From contig NZ_QQZY01000001.1 in assembly GCF_003351045.1 (NCBI RefSeq), positions 496,001-560,000 on the forward strand: 64,000 bases of DNA. The letters run 5' to 3'. The notes under the pieces were generated by a model that ran no database searches, had not been told where the DNA came from, and was given only the letters and a program-made list of their open reading frames with translations. The DNA comes from Gaiella occulta. GTDB taxonomy: Bacteria; Actinomycetota; Thermoleophilia; Gaiellales; Gaiellaceae. The translations under genes were made by a program, and so were the position numbers. Below, in pieces: positions 57,676 to 64,000 of the stretch (within the stretch, counting starts at the first letter, position 1; every line of letters begins with the position of its first letter).

Positions 57676-60011
57676 GAGCGCGGCCTCGTCTTGTCCGGGT
57701 CGTAGAACGGGTACCGCACCACCGTCGCCGGGATGCGCTTCTGCTGGCCGTCGAGCTTGCCGACCTCCACCTCGGTGCCGATCTCGGCGTACTGGATCGC
57801 CATCCGGCAGAGCGCGATGTTCTTCTTCAGGATCGGCGAGCGCGTGCCGCTCGTGACGACGCCGACCTGCGAGCGGCCGACGTGCACGCAGTCGCCGTGG
57901 CCGGCCGTCTCGTTGCCCTGCAGCTCGAGACCGACGAGCGTGCGCTGCGGGTGCGCGCGCCGCTGCGCGAGCGCCTCCTTGCCGACGAAGTCCTCCTCCT
58001 TGCCGGGGGTCACCGTGAAGCCGATGCCCGCCTCGAACGGGTCGACCTGGTCGTCGAACTCGTAGCCGGCGAAGATCAGGCCGGCCTCGATGCGCAGCAT
58101 GTCGAGCGCGTCGAGGCCGAGCGGCTGCAGCCCGTGCGGGGTGCCCGCCTCCATGACCGCGTCCCAGACGGCCGGCGCGTCCTGCGGGTGGCAGAAGAGC
58201 TCGTAGCCGAGCTCGCCCGAGTAGCCCGTGCGCGAGGCGATCAGCGGGATCCCCTGCGGCCCGTGCAGGCGCGCGACGGAGAAGCGGAACCACTTCAGCT
58301 CCGGGAACGGCGTCTGCGCCGGCGCCGTCCACACGACCCGCGAGAGGATCTCGCGCGAGGCCGGGCCCTGCACGGCCACGTTGTGCAGGTCGTCCGTCGA
58401 CTCCTTCACCCACACGCGCAGCCCCAGGCGCTCCGCCTGCTCGCGCAGCCAGATGCCGTCGTACTCGCAGCCGCCGACGAAGCGGAAGTTGTCCGGCGCG
58501 AGGCGGAACACGGTGCCGTCGTCGAGCATGCCGCCGGTCTCGTTGCACATCGCCGTGTAGACCACCTGGCCGTCGGCGAGGCGGCGGATGTCGCGCGTCA
58601 TCGTCGCCTGCAGCAGCGCCTCCGCGTCCGGCCCCAGGATCTCGAACTTGCGCAGCGGCGACAGGTCCATGATCGCCGCCCGCTCGCGGCAGGCCCAGTA
58701 CTCGGCGACGGCGCCCAGGTTGTCGTATGCCGTCGGCAGCCAGTAGCCGTTGTACTCGGTCATGCGCCCGGTGCGGGCGGACGTGCGCGGGTGGAAGCCG
58801 GTCTCCCTCGTCAGCTTCGGCTCCGCGTCGGGCGTGACGCGATGTGCGATCGCGGCCGAGAAGCGCTCCTTGGCGGGATAGACGCGCACGTGCACCTCCG
58901 TCGGGTTCCAGGCGTTCGCGGGGTCGATGTCGGACGGGCAGGCGCTCGACAGGCACACGAGGTCGGTCATCGCCCGCAGCAGCACGTAGTCGCCGGGCCG
59001 CGACCACGGCTCGTCGACGACGTACAGGTTGTGCGCGTCGAAGGCCGTGTTGAAGAAGAAGTTGATCGCCGGCCAGCCGGTGCGCGGCTCGATCGTGTAC
59101 GGCCCGAGCTGCGCGTTGAAGTTGTCGGAGCAGTTGACGTGGCCGAAGTAGCCCATGTCCTCGTAGTACTTGCGCGTGCAGGCGAGGCCGAACGTGTCGT
59201 GGCGGCCGACCGTGTCGCGGACGACCTCGACGAGCGGCTCGAGGTCGTGGTCGAAGAACTTCGAGCACAGCCCGGGGGAGGGGTACGCGTTCCCCATCAA
59301 CGACCGCGTGGCGGTGGCGTCGAGGCCGCGCTCCTTGCCGTCCTGCAGCTTGGGCGCGCTGAAGGCGAGGAAGTCGGAGCACTGGCGGCCGCGCACGTCG
59401 ATGACCTGGATGAACTCGCCCGCTCTCACCTCGTAGGCGAGGGCGGAGGCCCGGTCGACCTGGAAGTCGAGGCGCGGCTCGGCGAGCGGCTCCGGCAGCG
59501 CCGGCTCGAGCGGCCCGCGGGCCGGCTCGGCGCGGCGCACTTCGAGCTGCAGGTCCGAGGCCGGGATGCCGCCCTCGACGACGGGCTCGCCCTGCGGCGC
59601 CCCCACGACGACGATCACCTCGCGCTCGGCGCGGAAGACCTGCTCGGCGCCCGGCGGCGTGAAGCGGTCGAAGACCTCGACCGCGGCCGCCTCGCTCGGG
59701 TCGAAGCCCGTCCTCGCGAGCCGTGCCACGATCGTCTCTGCGCCGTCCCCGCCCCGCTCGACGAGCGAGCGCAGCACCGTCGCGCGTGCCGTCGGCGCCG
59801 TGCCGAGGCCGGCGAAGTCGTCGCGCCCGTCCGGCGCGAGCACGGTCAGCTCCGCGCGCTGGCCGCCGTCGAGGTCGCGCACCGTGATCCGGTCGTCCGG
59901 CCGGAGGGCGACGACGGTCGCCGCCCCCCGCCGGACGCGGTAGATCTCGCGCGCCGGGTCGCTGGGCAAGAGCCCCGGGACACGCAGACGTGGGCGCGAT
60001 GCGACGGCCAC
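57672..60011 (-). CDS. DUF1989-GcvT fusion protein
   Basis: This protein of about 779 residues has three parts. The first is a DUF1989-like N-terminal segment (about 20-160; YRVRRGAATVVALRPDDRI). The second is a full DUF1989 (urea carboxylase-associated) domain (about 185-385; YEVRAGEFIQVIDVRGRQCSDFLAF, KYYEDMGYFGHVNCSDNFNAQL, CLSSACPSDIDPANAWNPTEVHV) with Cys residues likely to bind metal. The third is a GcvT-like folate domain (about 400-779; RAAIMDLSPLRKFEILGPDA, SRTGYSGELGYELFCH, DFVGKEALA). It probably moves a one-carbon unit from a methylated amine to THF. GTG 60011 is five bases after the acyl-CoA dehydrogenase stop. Confidence 0.82.
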   Translation of the reverse strand: MAVASRPRLRVPGLLPSDPAREIYRVRRGAATVVALRPDDRITVRDLDGGQRAELTVLAPDGRDDFAGLGTAPTARATVLRSLVERGGDGAETIVARLARTGFDPSEAAAVEVFDRFTPPGAEQVFRAEREVIVVVGAPQGEPVVEGGIPASDLQLEVRRAEPARGPLEPALPEPLAEPRLDFQVDRASALAYEVRAGEFIQVIDVRGRQCSDFLAFSAPKLQDGKERGLDATATRSLMGNAYPSPGLCSKFFDHDLEPLVEVVRDTVGRHDTFGLACTRKYYEDMGYFGHVNCSDNFNAQLGPYTIEPRTGWPAINFFFNTAFDAHNLYVVDEPWSRPGDYVLLRAMTDLVCLSSACPSDIDPANAWNPTEVHVRVYPAKERFSAAIAHRVTPDAEPKLTRETGFHPRTSARTGRMTEYNGYWLPTAYDNLGAVAEYWACRERAAIMDLSPLRKFEILGPDAEALLQATMTRDIRRLADGQVVYTAMCNETGGMLDDGTVFRLAPDNFRFVGGCEYDGIWLREQAERLGLRVWVKESTDDLHNVAVQGPASREILSRVVWTAPAQTPFPELKWFRFSVARLHGPQGIPLIASRTGYSGELGYELFCHPQDAPAVWDAVMEAGTPHGLQPLGLDALDMLRIEAGLIFAGYEFDDQVDPFEAGIGFTVTPGKEEDFVGKEALAQRRAHPQRTLVGLELQGNETAGHGDCVHVGRSQVGVVTSGTRSPILKKNIALCRMAIQYAEIGTEVEVGKLDGQQKRIPATVVRYPFYDPDKTRPRS

Positions 60012-60016
60012 CGGGA

Positions 60017-61417
60017 TCAGGCCTGCGCCGGTTCCTTGGACTGCTGCGCCTCGGCCTCGGCGAGCAGCTGCTGGGCCAGCTCGCGCTTGGCCGCGGCGTC
60101 GAGCTTCTTCACCTCGTTCTCGACGACACGGCGGTTGTACGACTGGTTCCAGTAGTCGAGCGACTCGAACCCGAGCAGCACGGCCTTGCCCACGAACTGC
60201 CGCAGCACCTCGTTCGTCGGGCCCATCACCCAGCCGGCCTTGGCGTCGCGCAGGTAGCGCTCGAGCTCCATGTCGCGCTTGTAGCCGGAGCCGCCGCACG
60301 CGTGCAGCATCTTGTCGACGACGTGCGCGGTGTTCTTCGCCGCCTCGAACTTGATCTGCCACAGCCAGTGCAGGTAGTCGGCCCGCGCCGTCTCGCCCGG
60401 CTGCAGCGTCCGGCGGTTGTCGTCGGTCGCCCGGTCGCACGCCTGCGCGACCGAGTAGACGAAGAGCCGGCAGGCGTTGGTGTCCATCACGGCCTCGCCG
60501 ACGTAGTCCTGGATCGTCGGGTAGTCCGCCACGCGCATGCCCACGTCGACGTGCTTCTTGCGGGTCGTGTGGCGCTTGGCGATGTCGACCGCGCCGAGCG
60601 CGATGCCGTTCCAGCACGACGAGGAGCCGATCAGGAACCACGGGTCGACCGCCTCGTCGTTGGAGGAGGCGCCGTCGCCGACCGGGCCGACGATCTGGTC
60701 GCCGGGGATCTCGACGTTCTCGACCTGGATCGGGCCCGACTGGTTGCCGCGCAGGCCGAGCGCGTCCCACAGGGCCGGCTGCGCCTGCACGTCCTCCTTG
60801 TCGACGACGAACACGGAGAGGTCGTCGTAGCCCTTGAAGTCCGGGCTCGTCGTCTGCACGACGTAGAAGTCCGCGAAGCCGCCCGACGTCGTCCACGACG
60901 CCTTCTTGTTGATCCTGTAGCCGCCGTTGAGGCGCTCCGCCCGCGACGACACCGGGTACCAGAAGTGCGAGCCGGTCTCCGGGTCGGAGTAGGAGAGCGT
61001 GCCGATCTTGCCGCTGTTGAGCGGACGGATGTACTTGTCGATCAGCTCCGGCGTCGGCCGCAGCATGATCGCCGCCACCGCGCCCATGTGCATCACGTAG
61101 CACATCGCCGTCGACGCGCAGCCGTAGCGCGCGATCGTCTCGGCCGTCATCGCGAACGCGACGTGGTTCTCGCCGAGGCCGCCGTACTCTTCCGGCACGC
61201 ACAACCCGAGGAACCCGTGCTCCCCGAGCAGCTCGAGGTTCCGGCGCGGATAGAGGAGCTCATCGTCCGAGCGCTTCGCGTTCGCCCGCATCTCCTTCTC
61301 GCACAACTCGATCAGGGTGGCGCGAAGCTCCTTCTGGCGGTCGGTCAGGACCCAGTCGGGATCCCACTCGTGCCCGAGTCCCCAGAACGGCTCGGATCCC
61401 CAGACTTTCTCGGACAT
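60017..61417 (-). CDS. Acyl-CoA dehydrogenase-family flavoprotein
   Basis: This 466-residue protein has ACAD N-terminal helices (about 35-140), a beta-domain (SYSDPETGSHFWYPVSSRAE, KASWTTSGGFADFYVVQTT, NQSGPIQVENVEIPGDQIVG) and a C-terminal helical domain (HTTRKKHVDVGMRVADYPTIQDYVGEAV, MLHACGGSGYKRDMELERYLRDAKAGWVMGPTNEV). The position of the usual catalytic Glu near 'GpTNEVLR' contains the sequence PTNEVLRQF, so the base appears retained. ACADs oxidise acyl-CoA thioesters, but members beside DUF1989/GcvT genes may act on amine-derived substrates. GGAGG precedes the ATG. Electrons would go to ETF. Confidence 0.85.
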   Translation of the reverse strand: MSEKVWGSEPFWGLGHEWDPDWVLTDRQKELRATLIELCEKEMRANAKRSDDELLYPRRNLELLGEHGFLGLCVPEEYGGLGENHVAFAMTAETIARYGCASTAMCYVMHMGAVAAIMLRPTPELIDKYIRPLNSGKIGTLSYSDPETGSHFWYPVSSRAERLNGGYRINKKASWTTSGGFADFYVVQTTSPDFKGYDDLSVFVVDKEDVQAQPALWDALGLRGNQSGPIQVENVEIPGDQIVGPVGDGASSNDEAVDPWFLIGSSSCWNGIALGAVDIAKRHTTRKKHVDVGMRVADYPTIQDYVGEAVMDTNACRLFVYSVAQACDRATDDNRRTLQPGETARADYLHWLWQIKFEAAKNTAHVVDKMLHACGGSGYKRDMELERYLRDAKAGWVMGPTNEVLRQFVGKAVLLGFESLDYWNQSYNRRVVENEVKKLDAAAKRELAQQLLAEAEAQQSKEPAQA

Positions 61418-61499
61418 CAGTACCTCCAACGGCGGATCGGCCCGGTCGCCGGGGTCATCGTACGTGACCCTCCCGGCCGGACGAGGACAGGGTACGTGC

Positions 61500-62768
61500 T
61501 CACGTCCACGGATAGGGGCTCGCGGACACGGGATGCAGCGCGGACTGCTCGAAGCGGGAGAGGGAGAACGGCTCGAGCTCCGGCGCACGCTCGCCGAGAA
61601 GGTCGGCGGCGGCGAGCTTGCCGAGCGCGAGCATCTTGAAGCCGTGGTTCGAGTCGAGCACGGCGTACGCGTTGCCGCGCACGTAGTCGACGACGGGGTA
61701 GCTGTCGGGGGTGAAACAGGTGGGTGCGGAGAACGACGAGCTCGTCCACGCCCCCGGCGCGTCGAAGCGGCCGAGCGCGAAGCGCAGCGCCTCGTGCATC
61801 GCCTCGTCGAAGGACGGGTCGGTGGCGCCCTCGCTCGGGTGCGAGGGGCCGTACGGGTCGAGCGCGCAGTCGCCGTCGAGCGCCACGGGCAGGCCGCCGC
61901 AGGCGATGCCGCCGCCGATGCCGGGACGGAAGTAGATGCCCCACGGCACGGGCAGGAGCGGCTCGCCGGCCGGGGCGAGCGGTACGTCGGCGTCGAGATG
62001 GACGACGGGCGCCCGCGGGTCGAGCGCCGCGCCCGCGTGCGCGTAGTCGCCCTCCCGCACCTGCCAGTAGTGGAAGGCCGGCGCTGTCGAGCCGCCGCCG
62101 ATCGACAGCTCCGCGGGCAGGCCGAGCAGCGCCCACAGGTCGCGGATCCACGGGCCGGGCGCGAGCACGACGGCTTCGCAGGCGATGGCGCCCGACGTCG
62201 TCTCGACGTGCTCGACCGTGTCGCCGTGGAGGTCGAAGCCGGTCACCTCGACGCCCTCGTGGATGCGCACGCCCGCCGAGCGCGCGATGCCGGCGAGCGC
62301 CGCGACCGTGGTGGCGGCGTCGGCCCAGCCGCTGCGTTGCTCGTGCAGCACGGCCGTGATGCCCTGCGCGCGCCAGTCGGGGAAGAGGCCGCGCATGTGT
62401 GCCGCCGCCGCGTCGGGGCCGCGGGAGAGGCGCGAGGGGTAGCCGATCGCAGCGTGCTGCTGCGCGATGCGCTCGAGGTCGGCCGCCTGCGCCTCCGGCA
62501 CGGCGGCGACGTAGCCGACCTGGCGGAAGCCGAACAGCTCCGGGTCGAGCTCGAAGATCTCCACCGACTGGCGCACGATCTCGTTGATCGCCGGCGAGAG
62601 GTAGAAGTTCCGCACGATCCCGCCCGAGATGCCGGAGGCGCCGCCACCGACGCGGCCCTTGTCGAGCACGACGACGTCGGCGCCCGCCTCGGCGAGGTGG
62701 GCGGCGGTCGAGAGGCCGTGCACGCCGGCCCCGACGACGACGAATCGCGCGGACGTGGGGAGAGTCAT
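61500..62768 (-). CDS. FAD-dependent amine oxidoreductase, second copy
   Basis: This 422-residue DAO-family enzyme is a paralogue of that at 16177-17490. It has FVVVGAGVHGLSTAAHL (about 9-25), VVLDKGRVGGGASGISGGIVRNFYL, FPDWRAQGITAVLHEQ, and the C-terminal AYAVLDSNHGFKMLALGKLA. It shares the SGG/CGIVRN segment and the closing SPYPW with its paralogue. It likely oxidises an N-methyl or secondary amine. AAGGA precedes the ATG. It is upstream of the ACAD on the same strand with 82 bases between, so the module reads oxidoreductase, ACAD, DUF1989-GcvT. Confidence 0.86.
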   Translation of the reverse strand: MTLPTSARFVVVGAGVHGLSTAAHLAEAGADVVVLDKGRVGGGASGISGGIVRNFYLSPAINEIVRQSVEIFELDPELFGFRQVGYVAAVPEAQAADLERIAQQHAAIGYPSRLSRGPDAAAAHMRGLFPDWRAQGITAVLHEQRSGWADAATTVAALAGIARSAGVRIHEGVEVTGFDLHGDTVEHVETTSGAIACEAVVLAPGPWIRDLWALLGLPAELSIGGGSTAPAFHYWQVREGDYAHAGAALDPRAPVVHLDADVPLAPAGEPLLPVPWGIYFRPGIGGGIACGGLPVALDGDCALDPYGPSHPSEGATDPSFDEAMHEALRFALGRFDAPGAWTSSSFSAPTCFTPDSYPVVDYVRGNAYAVLDSNHGFKMLALGKLAAADLLGERAPELEPFSLSRFEQSALHPVSASPYPWT

Positions 62769-62791
62769 CGTTCCTTCGATCTGGTCGACCT

Positions 62792-62879
62792 GGGATCTGG
62801 GTGGAGGGTTTCCGGCCGCGAAGCAGGCCGCTTCGGGGATCTGCCCGCCCGCGGGGCGGGACACGGCGGTCGGGATCTG
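62792..62879. repeat. Three GGGATCTG octamers in one intergenic gap
   Basis: GGGATCTG occurs at 62792-62799, 62836-62843 and 62872-62879, spaced 44 and 36 bases apart, all in one orientation. A related GCGCGGATCCCGCGC lies at the right end. They sit upstream of the FAD oxidoreductase and may be binding sites for a regulator; chance in GC-rich DNA is possible. Confidence 0.4.
62844..62860 (-). terminator. Small GC hairpin after the gene at 62908-63351
   Basis: CCCGCC and GGCGGG flank five bases, 48 bases past the stop of the unrecognised gene. It may end the glutamate-synthase-like transcript before the FAD oxidoreductase gene. It is short, and no T-tract is present. Confidence 0.35.
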
Positions 62880-62907
62880 CGAGCGCGGATCCCGCGCTAG
62901 CGGAGAG

Positions 62908-63351
62908 TCAGTGCAACGGCGCCTCCCAGCCTTCGAGCACGGGCGGCTTCCACTCGCTGCCGACCGTCCGCGACCCCGCGACCCAGGGCCCGAGCTCGGG
63001 CTGCGGGAACTTGCAGTGCGTCTCCTTCAGCCGGATGCCGTAGGAGTTGCCCGACTGCAGGTGCGTGATGAGCACCTTGCGCGCGATCTCGTTCTCCCGC
63101 CCTGCGGGGATCGGGAAGTAGATCTTCAGGAACGAGTTCGAGTAGCGGTCGAACACCGCCGGCGTGCCGTCCTCGGACAGCAGCTCCACGTCCTCGAGCC
63201 AGTTGATGTCGTCGCCCGGCGTCGCCGCGTCGAGATCGACGTCCTCGACGAGCGAGATGTCCTCCTGGTAGGGGAACCGGTGCCCGGAGAGGAACTCGGC
63301 GTCGATGCTCTTGATCTTCTCGGGCTCGGAATAGGCGAGGTGCTCACTCAC
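62908..63351 (-). CDS. Unrecognised 147-residue protein coupled to an FMN glutamate-synthase-like protein
   Basis: This 147-residue soluble protein has an acidic N-terminal half (YQEDISLVEDVDLDAATPGDD) and a basic, aromatic C-terminal half (SFLKIYFPIPAGRENEIARKVLITHLQ, GIRLKETHCKFPQPELGPWV). No membrane span or signal peptide is visible. I do not recognise a family. The GTG start overlaps the upstream FMN-protein stop by eight bases, so they are translationally coupled. A subunit of that enzyme, perhaps in the place glxC would take, is the best guess. Confidence 0.7.
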   Translation of the reverse strand: MSEHLAYSEPEKIKSIDAEFLSGHRFPYQEDISLVEDVDLDAATPGDDINWLEDVELLSEDGTPAVFDRYSNSFLKIYFPIPAGRENEIARKVLITHLQSGNSYGIRLKETHCKFPQPELGPWVAGSRTVGSEWKPPVLEGWEAPLH

Positions 63352-64000
63352 CGCTCATCACCTCCGCGTGTGCCGGCAGGTAGTCGACGGGATACTCGAG
63401 GTGCTTCTCGAGCAGGCGCTCGATCTTGGCGAGCGTCTTCTCCTCGCTGACGCCGGGGATCCAGCTCGTGCCGGCGAGCGGCACCTTCGCCATCGCGGCC
63501 GCCTCGACCGTGAGAGCGCACAGGTCCTCGGGCTCCAGCGAGTGGATGTTCGTCTTGCCGCAGGCGCGGGCGAGCATCTGCACCTCGAGCGTCAGCGTGT
63601 GCAGGAAGTTGTAGACCCGCTCCGCCGCGTCCTCGACCCGCAGGCGCTTGCGCAGCTCGGGGTCCTGCGTCGCCACCCCGACCGGGCAGCGGCCCGTGTG
63701 GCAGTGGTAGCAGTGGCCGGCGGGGACGCCGATCGTGCCCTCGTAGTCGGTGACCCCCGGGATCTCCTTGTTGCAGTTGAGCGCCATCAGCGCCGAGTGG
63801 CCGATAGCGACCGCCTTCGCGCCGAGCGCGAGCGCCTTGGCAACGTCGCCGCCGTTGCGGATGCCGCCCGCGACGACGAGGTCGATCTCGTCCGCGAGCC
63901 CGACGTCCTCGAGCGCGCGCCGCGCCTCGGGGATCGCCGCCATCAGCGGGATGCCCGTCTCCTCCGTGGCGACGTGCGGGCCCGCGCCCGTGCCGCCCTC
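63344..64000 (-). CDS. FMN glutamate synthase-like protein, C-terminal part (runs off the window)
   Basis: The frame is open from the right edge (EGGTGAGPHVATEETGIP) to a stop at 63344, about 218 residues seen. It has the FMN/phosphate site VAGGIRNGGDVAKALALGA, the [3Fe-4S] cysteines GHCYHCHTGRCPVGVATQ, and the C-terminal EVQMLARACGKTNIHSLEPEDL. It is homologous to GlxD at 11280-12689 but keeps the cluster ligands. The beginning lies outside the window, so partner subunits cannot be seen. It is coupled to the unrecognised gene downstream. Confidence 0.85.
   Translation of the reverse strand, partial: EGGTGAGPHVATEETGIPLMAAIPEARRALEDVGLADEIDLVVAGGIRNGGDVAKALALGAKAVAIGHSALMALNCNKEIPGVTDYEGTIGVPAGHCYHCHTGRCPVGVATQDPELRKRLRVEDAAERVYNFLHTLTLEVQMLARACGKTNIHSLEPEDLCALTVEAAAMAKVPLAGTSWIPGVSEEKTLAKIERLLEKHLEYPVDYLPAHAEVMSGE

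Noticed and set aside
1-64000. tRNA, rRNA, CRISPR arrays, insertion sequences, prophage or integrative element boundaries
   Set aside because: No cloverleaf-like segments, repeated spacer pattern, transposase or integrase motifs were recognised when reading both strands; this was by eye, so a small tRNA could be missed.

Overview
The window is GC-rich (about 70% by eye), densely packed DNA with no rRNA, tRNA, CRISPR array or insertion sequence that I can see. No stretch longer than about 300 bases lacks a gene; the longest gap is 4463-4747. The codon bias, short leaderless promoters (TAnnnT six or seven bases before a start codon), twin-arginine export, an EtfBA/EtfD-like electron chain and VapBC-type modules suggest an actinomycete. 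My guess is a deep-branching soil lineage such as Thermoleophilia/Gaiellales; that rank is inference.

Layout. 1-6300: a partial gene, an NAD-dependent epimerase, a Phd/PIN toxin-antitoxin pair, an alcohol dehydrogenase divergent from a kynureninase-fold PLP enzyme, a small secreted protein, an MFS exporter and a universal stress protein. 6429-17490: a nitrogen/methylamine block with a GAF-PucR regulator, a type III glutamine synthetase homologue, the three-gene glutamate-synthase-like set glxBCD, an Amt transporter with tiny membrane-protein genes, and an FAD amine oxidoreductase. 17545-26243: an IclR regulator, an EamA exporter, and a phosphoester-flavoured group (HAD, GDPD, MgtC, polyamine/iron/phosphonate-type ABC importer, PHP hydrolase). 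26323-30705: a three-subunit molybdenum hydroxylase and an RHH/VapC pair.

30867-52937 is the centre of interest. One minus-strand operon runs from an IclR regulator at 40340 through a corrinoid protein, a DUF1638 protein, a small 'virulence factor'-family protein, a methyl-THF:corrinoid methyltransferase, a RACo-like corrinoid activator, an MttB-superfamily methyltransferase without pyrrolysine, a MetF-like reductase and a choline-dehydrogenase-like GMC enzyme. A second minus-strand unit encodes a GntR regulator, a dimethylglycine/sarcosine dehydrogenase, EtfB, EtfA and an EtfD-like membrane Fe-S protein. A third encodes a ProV / double ProW / ProX betaine importer. Together they suggest uptake of a quaternary amine, corrinoid-dependent removal of the first methyl group to THF, oxidative removal of the others, and electron transfer through ETF to the quinone pool. 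An AbiEii-like nucleotidyltransferase/HTH pair sits between the two catabolic units.

53112-64000: a zinc-ribbon membrane protein, an APC permease, a flavin-reductase/cNMP-binding fusion, HtpX and LemA, a DUF1989-GcvT fusion, an acyl-CoA dehydrogenase, a second FAD amine oxidoreductase, a protein I do not recognise and the end of a second glutamate-synthase-like FMN protein. This looks like a second methylated-amine module echoing the one at 8-17 kb.

Most catabolic genes overlap their neighbours by 1-8 bases, so translational coupling is pervasive. Substrates are inferred from families and context; nothing here proves the exact amine.
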